Shown here one piece after another: positions 37,290-46,995 of a stretch of 64,000 bases of DNA; position 1 is the stretch's first letter; each line of letters begins with the position of its first letter. The DNA lies in contig CAWJON010000002.1 of the NCBI GenBank assembly GCA_963844565.1, positions 496,001-560,000 of the forward strand. Direction: 5' to 3'. The notes below the pieces were generated by a model. The model did not search any database, had not been told where the DNA came from, and saw only the letters and a list, made by a program, of their open reading frames with translations. A program made the translations under genes and the position numbers. The stretch is from JAFEDN01 sp963844565 (GTDB lineage: Bacteria > Pseudomonadota > Gammaproteobacteria > Coxiellales > Coxiellaceae).

Positions 37290-39578
37290 TTAGAAATAAT
37301 TCATATTTGGGGCAGTCACCTCCTTTTCTTTATAAAAAGCATCTCTGTCTTCTAAAATCAGTTTAAACTGGGAAGAATCTGTTACTGCTTGGGGACTATC
37401 ATTGTCTCGAATAAGTTTATATAGGGATTTTGTGACTGTATCCCTTGGATTTTTAAAAAAGCCAGAAGAGGAGTTAAACCATTTTTGGCTATCTCTTTGG
37501 CAGTGAGATTCAATAGTAGTTTTTAGCTCTGCAAATTCAACCAATGGGTTAGTTTTAATTAAATTTTGCATGGCTTGAATACCATCTGGGATTTGGGTGC
37601 ATTTCAAAGAGATTCCATTATGTTTACTTTTCCAATAACTGGTATCCATAATTAATTCTTTTACCGCTTCAAAAGTTGGGTTTACTGGTGCTGGCGTAGC
37701 TTTATGATCTTCCTTTTCTATTTTCTTTGGCTCATCGAATAGCATAGGGGTTGCTGTTACTCTTGTCTTGCTAGTTGAGTCCCATGGTTCAGCATCATAG
37801 ATTGGCGATCGAGTTAAAACAGGCCAAAGTAGATTGTCAGCTATATTTAACAGTATATTATCATCATCAAATTTTTGAGCATTTAATTCGTGGATGATTT
37901 CCTGTCGTAAGACTTCAAATTGTGAAGAAGTGCTTTCTGTATTGTTTTTAGATTTCGATTTTAATAATGTATCTTCTTCCCTAGATTCTTCATTTGGTGT
38001 AGAATCAACTTTCTCTTTTTTGCTTTCATTAGCTTCTGCCGGAAACCCTTTAAAAAATAACTCTTTGTCAAAAATTATTGTTAAGAATTTTTCTTTCTCA
38101 GTTAGTTCTAATGAAGGGTAAATTCGTTTGAAAAAATCAGTTAAAATCTCAGGTGTAAGATTGCGTGTTTGATGTAATGATAGAATTAAATTAAGATGTG
38201 CTTTAAATAATTGCTTGGCGTTTTCTGGTTCTAGTTTATCTATTTTTTTATAAATGTAATATATTTGTTTTAATAAAGTTAAATTATCCTTGGTGGGTCT
38301 TTCTTGATCTTTCACTATTTCAATAATTTCTACAGCGCGCTTATTAAGATCATTTATATTTTTTTCATAGTTTAAATTTATTTGTTCCTTTATTTGACTA
38401 AATAAACCAATGGTTTCTTTACCAAATCGTTTTTCGAGTTCTATAAAGAATCCATTTTTCTGTGTGTTATTTAATTTAACTCCAAAAATACCCATGAAAT
38501 CTACTATCAATTCTTTCAATTTTACATTTGAATCCGGCGGACTATTTTTTAATAAAAAGATAATAGTTGATAAATGATAGTCGATGTCCTTTGTGGGTTG
38601 TTGAAAATGGTCTGCGAAATTTCTTTTTTTTATTAATGCTTCTGCTTCGAAAGCTAAACCGGTATAAATATCTTCGGCGTAAGTCAATTCTTCTCGTTGA
38701 GTTGGGTTTAATTGATTTTGGTAATGAGCATGAAATTTTTCTAAAAGTTCATCTACTTGATCACAGCGAGGCTCTGTTAATAATATATAATGAATAGCGC
38801 CCAGATCTTTTAATAAATCTGCGCCGAATGGATTATCTTTAGCATCTAATAGATTATAGGCATATTCAGTTAAAGCTATATGAACAGCGCCTTTTTCTAA
38901 AACCTCTTTGGAACTCTCATGTATTGCTTTTTTGCTATCAAGCCAGGAAAAAGTTATATTCATGTCCTCATCACTTGAGATAGGATCAAATTTGCTATCA
39001 TCAATTAACATAACTTCGAAAGTGGCTTCATCAGTATAGCTTTCTTTGAATTTATCTTTTACTTGTTGAATATGTGCAGACTTATGTAATTTTAATGGAT
39101 CTCCTGCTTGCTGTATTGTATGCAAATTTTCTTTTGCATCTGTGATTTTTTGGTTTAGTTGAGAATCTTGCATTTTAGAATGTGTATCTATAAAGTCATT
39201 AATCTCAACTTCATCGCCTTTAAATTCTGTTAATTCAGCTGAATTTTTATCACCAACTATAATCAAAGGTTTTTGTCCAGAAAGTTCATGAACTATTTTT
39301 TGGACAAACTCAAGAGTAAGATATTTAGCTTCTTTTGCGCATTCTTCTTTTGTCATTAGATATGAACTGTTAAATAAGGAGAGTATCATTCCTTTGGTTT
39401 TTTCTGAAGTTCGATGCGTAACAAAAGAAAGTCCAAACGGATAACCTTGTTCATTGGCTTCTCCGGTTGAAAAATATATTAACGGTAACAAATAAGGGTT
39501 TATTCGTTGGCTGGTTTTTATGCCTGTATTAATAAAAGTGTTATCTATATCGAATGCTAATATCTTGATTTTTCTCAT
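37290..39578 (-). CDS. large HAD-like protein, candidate effector
   Basis: 762 residues. The N-terminus carries a HAD phosphatase motif I, FDIDNT (Asp10, Asp12, Thr14), then LSFVTHRTSE in the motif II position and VMLIDDSKFDP as a likely motif IV. The middle is long, helical and charged. A Ser/Lys/Glu linker near residues 530-560 precedes a C-terminal domain (SYWKSKHNGISLKCTQIP; FKNPRDTVTKSLYKLI) that I cannot name. The size, AT-rich codons and modular layout resemble translocated proteins of Legionellales. Its substrate is unknown. Confidence 0.8.
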   Translation of the reverse strand: MRKIKILAFDIDNTFINTGIKTSQRINPYLLPLIYFSTGEANEQGYPFGLSFVTHRTSEKTKGMILSLFNSSYLMTKEECAKEAKYLTLEFVQKIVHELSGQKPLIIVGDKNSAELTEFKGDEVEINDFIDTHSKMQDSQLNQKITDAKENLHTIQQAGDPLKLHKSAHIQQVKDKFKESYTDEATFEVMLIDDSKFDPISSDEDMNITFSWLDSKKAIHESSKEVLEKGAVHIALTEYAYNLLDAKDNPFGADLLKDLGAIHYILLTEPRCDQVDELLEKFHAHYQNQLNPTQREELTYAEDIYTGLAFEAEALIKKRNFADHFQQPTKDIDYHLSTIIFLLKNSPPDSNVKLKELIVDFMGIFGVKLNNTQKNGFFIELEKRFGKETIGLFSQIKEQINLNYEKNINDLNKRAVEIIEIVKDQERPTKDNLTLLKQIYYIYKKIDKLEPENAKQLFKAHLNLILSLHQTRNLTPEILTDFFKRIYPSLELTEKEKFLTIIFDKELFFKGFPAEANESKKEKVDSTPNEESREEDTLLKSKSKNNTESTSSQFEVLRQEIIHELNAQKFDDDNILLNIADNLLWPVLTRSPIYDAEPWDSTSKTRVTATPMLFDEPKKIEKEDHKATPAPVNPTFEAVKELIMDTSYWKSKHNGISLKCTQIPDGIQAMQNLIKTNPLVEFAELKTTIESHCQRDSQKWFNSSSGFFKNPRDTVTKSLYKLIRDNDSPQAVTDSSQFKLILEDRDAFYKEKEVTAPNMNYF

Positions 39579-39718
39579 TCTATTTTATCTTTTATGTATG
39601 TTAAATATTGTTGTTTCTTTATTGTACTGGAATGAGATGAAGGAAATATTAAAAATAAAGCTAATTTGATATTTTAAGAAAAACTAGAATCTAGGTTGGG
39701 ATTGAGAAATCGCAAGCG

Positions 39719-41281
39719 TTACAAAATATGGATTTGGCTAGTGGAAAAAGGTTTTTTGGATTTAATACGAATAAAAATGATGGCTATAACCATACTGATC
39801 AGGGTTAAAAACAATAAAGCCCAAACACTAAAATGCATTGAGTAAACAAAGGCTTGACGCAGACTATCCATAAGATAAGGGAGTTGGTCTTTAGGGAAGC
39901 CCTTTAATTGCGAAGATTGGTAATGCGTGCTGCTGATAATTTCTTGGAGATGAGAGGCTTGTTCGGATTCTAATACCAGATGTTTTGAGATCAATCGAAT
40001 GAGATGAATTTGGCCTATCGTGACAATAAAAACCGAGCTGACAATTAAGCCGATCGTGTTACCAATACAACCAAACATAGCAAAAGCGCTGGACGCGGTG
40101 CTTAACAAATTGGGTGAAACGCTTTTTAGCATAGTATTATTCAAAGCGGGGAACACCAGGCCGAAGCCAGCACCAGCGAAAATCAGTGCTAAAATAGGCA
40201 CGGCGATGGAACTTGTTTGACTGGCGGTTAGGAAGGTAATAAGGCCAGCGATAATAAAACCTTGTCCTAGTAAAAGCGGAGTTCTCGGACCAACGCGATC
40301 GGTGAGTTTACCGCTAAAGACAGATAATAAGGCAAAAGATGCAGTCATGACCAGAAAGATAAATCCAGTTTTAAACGATGTATAGTCCAAGGCGTTTTGC
40401 AAATACAATCCACCCATAATAAGTATTGAAGCGAAATTCATCCCGATAAAAATATTAATTAATATACACCCTAAAAAAGTGTGATTGTAAAACATAGCCA
40501 TTTGGACCAGTGGATGTTTTTGTTTTTTTTCATACAGAACAAATACCATCAGTAACATAATCGTGATTAGGATAGATAAAAGAAATTTTAAGGAAGTAAA
40601 TCCCCAATGGCTGACGCGGTCTAAGGAAAACATAAATATAAAAAGCAGGATAACAATTAATAAAGCACCGATATAATCCATGCTTTCACGGTTTAAACGC
40701 CATGGCTCACTTGGTACAGCCCAAAGAGTAATACCAATCACCGGGATACCCAAAGGAATATTGAGAAAAAATATCCAGCGCCAGTTTAATAACTTAATGA
40801 CCAAACCCCCAAAAGTAGGGCCTATCGCCATACCAATCGCGATTGCTGCGGTCAAAATGCCCATTGCCATGCCGCGTTTATGCTCTGGAAAACTAGTGAA
40901 AACGAGGGTGTAAAGTCCAGGTAAAAATAATGCTCCGCCAATACCTTGAACCACTCGACCCATGATTAGAAACCAATCGGCGGTTGCAGCACCGGTCATG
41001 CCTGATCCCAGCATGAATAGTAAAGTGCCCAGTAAAAATGTGCGGCGTTTTCCGTAAAGATCTGCACATCGGCCAGCAGCAAGCACCAAAGCGCCCCATG
41101 CCAAAACATAAGCACTTAAGACCCACTGTACCATGGCAAGATCAGATTTAACGCTGTGGGCAATCTCCACCAAAGCAATATTGACGGCGGTATAATCCAC
41201 TTGAATCATGACGCCAAGGATACAAACGGCAAATAATACCCATCCTGCTCTATGGTCTACTTTTTCGGGGGTGGAAGACAT
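39719..41281 (-). CDS. DHA2-family MFS drug exporter
   Basis: 520 residues and about 14 membrane segments, as in EmrB/QacA transporters. Key stretches are VDYTAVNIALVEIA in helix 1, the motif A variant AAGRCADLYGKRRTFLLG, and GRVVQGIGGALFLPG (motif B/C region). There is no EmrA-like partner next to it, so it may work alone across the inner membrane. The DUF1275 and cyclase genes lie upstream on the same strand and may form one transcript. Confidence 0.88.
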   Translation of the reverse strand: MSSTPEKVDHRAGWVLFAVCILGVMIQVDYTAVNIALVEIAHSVKSDLAMVQWVLSAYVLAWGALVLAAGRCADLYGKRRTFLLGTLLFMLGSGMTGAATADWFLIMGRVVQGIGGALFLPGLYTLVFTSFPEHKRGMAMGILTAAIAIGMAIGPTFGGLVIKLLNWRWIFFLNIPLGIPVIGITLWAVPSEPWRLNRESMDYIGALLIVILLFIFMFSLDRVSHWGFTSLKFLLSILITIMLLMVFVLYEKKQKHPLVQMAMFYNHTFLGCILINIFIGMNFASILIMGGLYLQNALDYTSFKTGFIFLVMTASFALLSVFSGKLTDRVGPRTPLLLGQGFIIAGLITFLTASQTSSIAVPILALIFAGAGFGLVFPALNNTMLKSVSPNLLSTASSAFAMFGCIGNTIGLIVSSVFIVTIGQIHLIRLISKHLVLESEQASHLQEIISSTHYQSSQLKGFPKDQLPYLMDSLRQAFVYSMHFSVWALLFLTLISMVIAIIFIRIKSKKPFSTSQIHIL

Positions 41282-41302
41282 AATAAAACAGTAGCAGTTC
41301 CT

Positions 41303-42004
41303 TTATAGGATAGCAATTTTCTTTGTACTAATAATAACCGCGATAAAAGCGAGAACTACGGGTAGAAAAAGTGCTTTGAGGCCAAATTTTGCTTCGAGCA
41401 CAGCGCCAAGCGCGCAGCCAAAAATAAATCCTAAGATCGTCGGCCATGTCGAATTGGCGCGATTTTTTGCTCTTATTTCATTATTATTCTGTTTCAACCA
41501 CATATCCATCGTATCTATGACGAAGTGAGTGACATTGGTTGTCATGACCGCAGTCGCCGATATGCCTTTTAACGAAACCTGAACCAAGGCGTTTTGAACG
41601 GCCATAGCTGAAACGCCGAGCATTCCGGCAAAAATGGCGGTGATCGTTCCTGGATTGATAGGTGAGTTAAGAGAAAGGCCCAAGAGAAGAAAACCCAATA
41701 AAAATAAAAATTGCAACGATAGTAAAAATCTTAAAGAATTAAATTTATACTTTTCTAATGTATGAGCCAGAAGTTTTGTAAAAGCTAACATGATAATAAA
41801 CACCGGTACGGATAATATGAGTGCGATCGGCGCCTTACCCACATCGACAATGCGAACTGCCAGAATAACCAGATTTCCAGTGATATGGGAGACAAAAAGA
41901 CCATTTAGCGCCAAAAAACTGGTCACATCCACGCTGCCAGCGATCAAACTCAATAACGGCGGGATCAATTTTGTGCATAAGTTATTTTGTGTTTGAGTTT
42001 CCAT
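41303..42004 (-). CDS. DUF1275 (YoaK-like) membrane protein
   Basis: 233 residues, about 6 membrane segments. The family signature is GSVDVTSFLALNGLFVSHITGNLVILA near the N-terminus, followed by MLGVSAMAVQNALVQ and TTNVTHFVIDTMD. Function is unknown across the family. It is 21 bases upstream of the MFS gene and 18 downstream of the cyclase gene. Confidence 0.88.
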   Translation of the reverse strand: METQTQNNLCTKLIPPLLSLIAGSVDVTSFLALNGLFVSHITGNLVILAVRIVDVGKAPIALILSVPVFIIMLAFTKLLAHTLEKYKFNSLRFLLSLQFLFLLGFLLLGLSLNSPINPGTITAIFAGMLGVSAMAVQNALVQVSLKGISATAVMTTNVTHFVIDTMDMWLKQNNNEIRAKNRANSTWPTILGFIFGCALGAVLEAKFGLKALFLPVVLAFIAVIISTKKIAIL

Positions 42005-42022
42005 ATAAATTTATATATTCAA

Positions 42023-44101
42023 TTATTGTTGGATCAGCTTCAGACGATCTAAATAAAATTGAGTTGGAAAGTCATCTGGAAATTTTTTGTGGATTTCTTC
42101 GAATAAGATCCTAGCCATGGCAAAGTCTTCTTCGACAAATTTCTGATAAGCTTCAGTAAAACAAATACACAGTTCTTTTTGTAAATTCGTAGCGCCGATT
42201 TGTGGATCATCATTCATTGCTGCAACCAATTCATAAATTTTTATTTTTTTACGCTTCCCTTTGACATCAATTGTATCTAAAGGTCGCACCAAAAATTCGT
42301 CATCGGTTAAACGATAGACCTCATCACTAATGATAACGGAAACATGGTAAATCTTATCAGTAACCTGTAAACGGGCGGCGGTGTTTACCGCATCACCGAT
42401 AACGGTATAGTTCATCCTTTCTTCCGTGCCAATATTTCCGACTACAACTGCGCCGGTGCTGATGCCAAATCTAGTCATTAATTCTGGTTTTCCAGCTGCT
42501 CGACAATTCCTATTAAATTCTAATGCAAAGGCTTGGCACTTAAGTGCGGTTCTGCAGGAAAAAATCGCATGTAGGGGATTATCTGAAGGGGCGCCCCAAA
42601 ATGCCATGATACTGTCGCCAATGTACTTGTCGATGGTTCCTTGATTCTCTAATATGATTTTTGACAATCCATCAAAATATTCATTCAGCAATGACATTAA
42701 CAAATTTAAAGAATGATTTTCAGCAATAGTGGTAAAATCTTGGATATCAGAAAATAAAATCGTTAGATTTTTCTTTTCTACGTGTAAGGAAATATCTTTG
42801 CCTTGCGCCAATAGTTGTTTCACAATTTGTTTGGGTACGTAGCGAGAAAAAGAACGAATTGCTGAGCGCATTGCCGCAATGGATGAATCAATTAATCTAA
42901 TTTCAACAATCTGTGAGTAAACTCTGCGTCTGCTGGATAAATCAAGATTGGTTATTTTATCTATTTCTTTCGATAATGCAGTAATGGGTCTAGAAATTCG
43001 TTTAGAAAAATAAAAAATAATGAGAATGCAAATTATAAGTATTACTAGAGTGATACCAACAATTTCAAATTGCGTGGTAATTAAATCTTTAAAAAAATCT
43101 GAAAATGGCACGACAGTCACAATTAGCCAATGTTTGCCAAAAATCGAGGGCAAGGTGCCAATGTAACTGAGATATCTCGAATGTTTAAAGGTAAAAGAAA
43201 AGTTATTGTCAGCCGTTTTATGGTAGTAACGAGTCGCAACTTTCACAACGTTTGCAGAAATGATGGGTCGGCTTTCTGGGCTTGGGACAAGAACGTTCCC
43301 TCCATTTTCTGTAATAAATGTCCGTCCAAATTTACCAATGGTTTCGTGTTTGAGGAAATTAGATAATTGCTTAAAGGAGATATCAATACCAACTACCGCT
43401 TTTAATTCATCATTCGGCCCATAAACTGGTTTGGCGGCGGTGATACCCATATCATGGGTTATATTAAATTCATAGGGTTCTGACCAATATAGTTGTTTGG
43501 TTTCAGTAGCGCCTTTATACCAAGGGCGATTTAGAATGAAGATGGTGTCTTTAGTGAATACTTCTTTTGCTAAAATATTAAAGGCACGATCTATATAATA
43601 CCAAGTTTCTGGATAGGGTTGCGCTGAAGGATCCATTATTTTAAGGCAATACAATGTGCCTTCAGGTAACAATTTTTGTGGCTCTGTTACAAAATGAGTT
43701 TGGCTTGAAGAATCAATTTTTTTCGCTAAAATACGGCTTCCTGAGGAAAAGGCAATAAAAAAAGACGAAATATCTGAATTAGTTTTAAGAATTTCTAGTA
43801 AATAAAAATGGATTTGAGGGTTATTCAACGAAAAATTTTTATTATTGATAAAAAGTCCCTCGCTGTCATTCAAAATTTCAACCGTTTGGTCTTGAATATC
43901 ATGAATATCATCGACAATCGCCGTAGAATTTTGCTTCATCATATTTTTTGAATACTTCAGTATGGCGTAATAATTTCTGACGTAAGAAAAAGTAATAACT
44001 AAGATGAAGGCAATGGTGATCAAAGAAATAAATAGAGTGAGAATGTCAATCTTTAGAGTTCTAATCCATGTGAGAGTTAAAAACCGCTTAAAACGGAACA
44101 T
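42023..44101 (-). CDS. membrane-anchored class III adenylate/guanylate cyclase
   Basis: 692 residues. The order is an N-terminal membrane helix (about 20-40), a periplasmic Cache-like sensor of about 290 residues, a second helix (IVGITLVILIICILIIFYF), a HAMP linker and a class III cyclase domain. The metal-binding Asp residues are in LTILFSDIQDFTTI and IDKYIGDSIMAFWG; YTVIGDAVNTAARL completes the active site. A tail of about 70 residues follows. The Lys before YIGDS favours ATP as substrate. It would couple an outside small-molecule signal to cyclic AMP. Legionella encodes several such cyclases. Confidence 0.9.
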   Translation of the reverse strand: MFRFKRFLTLTWIRTLKIDILTLFISLITIAFILVITFSYVRNYYAILKYSKNMMKQNSTAIVDDIHDIQDQTVEILNDSEGLFINNKNFSLNNPQIHFYLLEILKTNSDISSFFIAFSSGSRILAKKIDSSSQTHFVTEPQKLLPEGTLYCLKIMDPSAQPYPETWYYIDRAFNILAKEVFTKDTIFILNRPWYKGATETKQLYWSEPYEFNITHDMGITAAKPVYGPNDELKAVVGIDISFKQLSNFLKHETIGKFGRTFITENGGNVLVPSPESRPIISANVVKVATRYYHKTADNNFSFTFKHSRYLSYIGTLPSIFGKHWLIVTVVPFSDFFKDLITTQFEIVGITLVILIICILIIFYFSKRISRPITALSKEIDKITNLDLSSRRRVYSQIVEIRLIDSSIAAMRSAIRSFSRYVPKQIVKQLLAQGKDISLHVEKKNLTILFSDIQDFTTIAENHSLNLLMSLLNEYFDGLSKIILENQGTIDKYIGDSIMAFWGAPSDNPLHAIFSCRTALKCQAFALEFNRNCRAAGKPELMTRFGISTGAVVVGNIGTEERMNYTVIGDAVNTAARLQVTDKIYHVSVIISDEVYRLTDDEFLVRPLDTIDVKGKRKKIKIYELVAAMNDDPQIGATNLQKELCICFTEAYQKFVEEDFAMARILFEEIHKKFPDDFPTQFYLDRLKLIQQ

Positions 44102-44221
44102 ATCAGTCCTTATGATAATGGTTGGAAGCTAATTAAAGCAATCCGCGTAGATTTTACCTTTGTACTGGGTTAATTGCTATGCTAATTGTCTTCAATCTTA
44201 AGCCATTGATAAGATTGGTTA

Positions 44222-44557
44222 TCAAAACATCTTCCGGCCATTCGGTACTTTAGGATCGACAGTGAGTAAACAGACGGCGTTGCTTTCGTCGGGAAAGCCG
44301 ACCAATAGAAATTGTGAAGTAAAACCAGCAATATTTTTTTCCCCTAAATTAATACAACCGGCTACTTGTCTGCCTAATAAATTTTCTATTGTATAATGTG
44401 TAACGACTTGAGCGGAAGTTTGTAAAACACCAATATCGCTGCCGAAATCTACCCAGACTTTGTAAGCGGGTTTTTTGGCTCTTGGAAATTCTTCCACTTT
44501 GACGACAGTACCTGAACGAAAATCTAATTTCTCAAAATCGCTATAACTCACAGACAT
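44222..44557 (-). CDS. CsaA-like tRNA-binding domain protein
   Basis: 111 residues made only of the EMAP-II/OB-fold tRNA-binding domain: LDFRSGTVVKVEEFPRAKKP, LGRQVAGCINLGEKNIAGFTSQFLLVGF. Stand-alone forms are called CsaA and behave as dimeric tRNA-binding proteins, sometimes with chaperone activity. It is preceded by an isolated region and divergent from the aldo/keto reductase. Confidence 0.9.
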   Translation of the reverse strand: MSVSYSDFEKLDFRSGTVVKVEEFPRAKKPAYKVWVDFGSDIGVLQTSAQVVTHYTIENLLGRQVAGCINLGEKNIAGFTSQFLLVGFPDESNAVCLLTVDPKVPNGRKMF

Positions 44558-44676
44558 ATGACTCTCCCAAGTAAATTTTACCCTATCTGGCCACGGTTAT
44601 AACCTATCTCAGAGTTATGGTATCATAGAATGATACAAGGAATAAAATAGTCAAGGGAATCTCAAGGGAATCATAG

Positions 44677-45516
44677 ATGAGTAATATAATTACACCCAGA
44701 ATTATTTACGGAACTGCCTGGAAAGAGGGTGCTACGCCTGCGCTTGTTGAAGCGGCTGTGTTATCGGGATTTATGGCGATTGATACGGCCAACCAACCAC
44801 GCCATTATTCTGAACCTCTTGTTGGAGAAGCGTTGCTTAAATTGAAAGAGCAAGGCATCCCCAGAGAGACACTGTTTTTGCAAACTAAATTTACTTCGCC
44901 AGGTGGGCAGGATCAGCGCATACCTTATGATCCGCAGGCAGATATCGCAATACAGGTGGAAACTTCTTTCCAATCTTCGCTAAAACATTTGCATACGGAT
45001 TATGTGGATGCTTACCTTTTGCATGGTCCTTATTCTTATGATGGTTTGATTGACGAAGATTGGCAGGCTTGGGAGGCGATTGAAAAATTATATACTGGAG
45101 GGAAAGCTAAAAAAATTGGAATTAGCAACGTCAATCTCATCCAATTAAAATTGCTGGTAAAAAAAGCAAAAATTAAACCGATGATCGTGCAAAACCGTTG
45201 TTACGCACGGTTGGGTTGGGATAAGGCCATTCGTGAATTTTGCCAATCACATCAAATAGTCTATCAGGGATTTTCGTTATTAACCGCGAACAGTATGGTA
45301 TTAAGCAGTAGTAAAATTAACAGGATTGCCCAGCGGTTAAACAAAACTCCGGCGCAAGTTATTTTCCGATTTGCAACAAAGGTCGGAATGGCGCCTCTCA
45401 CCGGCACGACTAAAAAAATGCACATGCAACAGGACTTGCAAATATTCGACTTTGATTTGAGTGCCGAAGAAGTCACTGATATTGAGCAGTGTGGTATTCC
45501 TGATAATCATTTCTAA
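44677..45516 (+). CDS. aldo/keto reductase
   Basis: 279-residue NADPH-dependent TIM-barrel oxidoreductase. The catalytic residues are visible: Asp and Tyr in IDTANQPRHYSE, Lys in LQTKF, and His in LLHGP; KKIGISNVN is the conserved turn. Substrate is unknown. A perfect 11-bp tandem duplication (TCAAGGGAATC, 44651-44672) just upstream places two possible AAGGGA ribosome sites before ATG 44677; the nearer is the likely one. Confidence 0.92.
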   Translation: MSNIITPRIIYGTAWKEGATPALVEAAVLSGFMAIDTANQPRHYSEPLVGEALLKLKEQGIPRETLFLQTKFTSPGGQDQRIPYDPQADIAIQVETSFQSSLKHLHTDYVDAYLLHGPYSYDGLIDEDWQAWEAIEKLYTGGKAKKIGISNVNLIQLKLLVKKAKIKPMIVQNRCYARLGWDKAIREFCQSHQIVYQGFSLLTANSMVLSSSKINRIAQRLNKTPAQVIFRFATKVGMAPLTGTTKKMHMQQDLQIFDFDLSAEEVTDIEQCGIPDNHF

Positions 45517-45600
45517 TATCAGATATCTTGTTTTTCTTATAAAATGGATATATTCTAGAAAAATAAATCGATAAATTTTAAATAAAAAAAGCTAAAAAAT

Positions 45601-46419
45601 ATGAAGAACGTACGCTCCTTGATAACCGCCTCATTAACTTTTCTACTAAACAATTTAATCCAAACTGTCTCCGGTTTTACAGAAACGGCTCAAATCCTCA
45701 TTACCGGTAATGGCAGTACTACAAACACCACATCAGATGGTGGTTTAGTTTCTAATCCTATTCATTGGGGTTTGGCCGGGCTGTTTATTGGCGCCTCTTT
45801 ACTGGAAATGTCGGCATTAAATTATTCCAGAAAGATATGGCAATCGGAAAATATAGAACAAACCACTAAAAATTATATTCATTCTACTATCCAGACAGTA
45901 GCTATGGCAGGTTGCTGTACTACTGCGCTAAGATTAGGAAATTTAATTAATCCTTTACAAACCGCTGAGTTCGGTTTGGGAATGTTATACCCTAATTTTT
46001 TGCTTGCTGATTTCTTATTACTTTGTCGGACTGCAAAAGGTATCAGGGAAGAAAATTTGAGGCGAGCACAAGGTGAACCAGTAAATGATGTTAGAAGGGG
46101 GGACGTGCGAGGTATATATGTCAAAATAACTATTCTACTAATTTCTGGAATTATCCAAACAAAAAAATCCTCAGTTGAGATTTACAATCAAACTGACGGC
46201 AGTTACATCATGCTAAACAGAGCAAAATTTTCCGCCATGTTTCTTGCGCTGTATACAATTATCGACCTTTTCTTCCAACAAGTCCGTTTCTCAGATATTA
46301 AAAGTGTTGTAACCAGTTATTTTTGCTGCTTTTTGCCCTGCAGACGACAACCAATAGCCGGAGCTCAACAAATTCCACAGAATCCATTGATTCAACCATT
46401 AATGTTGAATGCGCAGTGA
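45601..46419 (+). CDS. hypothetical multi-pass membrane protein
   Basis: 272 residues, not recognised. About five hydrophobic stretches are visible (near residues 5-25, 56-74, 95-112, 128-145 and 178-192), with a Thr/Asn-rich loop after the first and a polar, Gln/Pro-rich C-terminus. It starts with ATG 45601 in AT-rich DNA without a clear ribosome site. It could be an inner-membrane protein or an effector that inserts in host membranes. Confidence 0.65.
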   Translation: MKNVRSLITASLTFLLNNLIQTVSGFTETAQILITGNGSTTNTTSDGGLVSNPIHWGLAGLFIGASLLEMSALNYSRKIWQSENIEQTTKNYIHSTIQTVAMAGCCTTALRLGNLINPLQTAEFGLGMLYPNFLLADFLLLCRTAKGIREENLRRAQGEPVNDVRRGDVRGIYVKITILLISGIIQTKKSSVEIYNQTDGSYIMLNRAKFSAMFLALYTIIDLFFQQVRFSDIKSVVTSYFCCFLPCRRQPIAGAQQIPQNPLIQPLMLNAQ

Positions 46420-46434
46420 TTATTTAATTGATAT

Positions 46435-46968
46435 TTACCAAGATAAAGTGTCTCGAATAAATTGCAAGCGTTTTTCCGGTGATACGCACGGCACTTCTAT
46501 CAAAGAATAACCATATTCTTGATAAATTTTTCCAATATTTTTTCCAAATGCTTCTGCTGCTTCAAAGGACATTTTTCTTTCTTCATCAGTGGTATATATC
46601 GCTCTCCAGGCTGGAAAAATAAAAACTTGCGTGTGGTAACGATACAATTTTGCTGCCTTATGAGCTGGTAAATAATTTAATTGAAATAATTGCGCATAAG
46701 CAATGTTATCAGGGATACCTCTATCGTAAATAACCAGGCCGTTAATCCTTTGCATTTCCGTGTATTGATAAATAGAATGTGATAAAAGTAATTGAGTAAA
46801 AAGTTTTGGATTTTTTTCAGGTACTCCTTCATCTCCAATACGTCGTTGTTCAGCCAATATTTTTCTCGCCGGCTCCTCAACCACCAAAAAACCCTGCGCT
46901 TGCAGCAATTTTAATACAGTTGATTTACCACTGCCGATTGCACCGGTGATAATAACATTCGTAGTCAT
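46435..46968 (-). CDS. AAA_28 / NadR-like P-loop kinase
   Basis: 177 residues. Walker A is GAIGSGKST (about residues 9-17), followed by FLVVEEPARKIL and the acidic LVIYDRGIPDNIAY. The domain resembles the nucleoside-kinase part of NadR and the AAA_28 family. It is 27 bases downstream of the AbiE-type pair on the same strand and may be co-transcribed. No substrate can be assigned. Confidence 0.85.
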   Translation of the reverse strand: MTTNVIITGAIGSGKSTVLKLLQAQGFLVVEEPARKILAEQRRIGDEGVPEKNPKLFTQLLLSHSIYQYTEMQRINGLVIYDRGIPDNIAYAQLFQLNYLPAHKAAKLYRYHTQVFIFPAWRAIYTTDEERKMSFEAAEAFGKNIGKIYQEYGYSLIEVPCVSPEKRLQFIRDTLSW

Positions 46969-46995
46969 AATCTTCCTTTTGAATAAATGTAGTTC

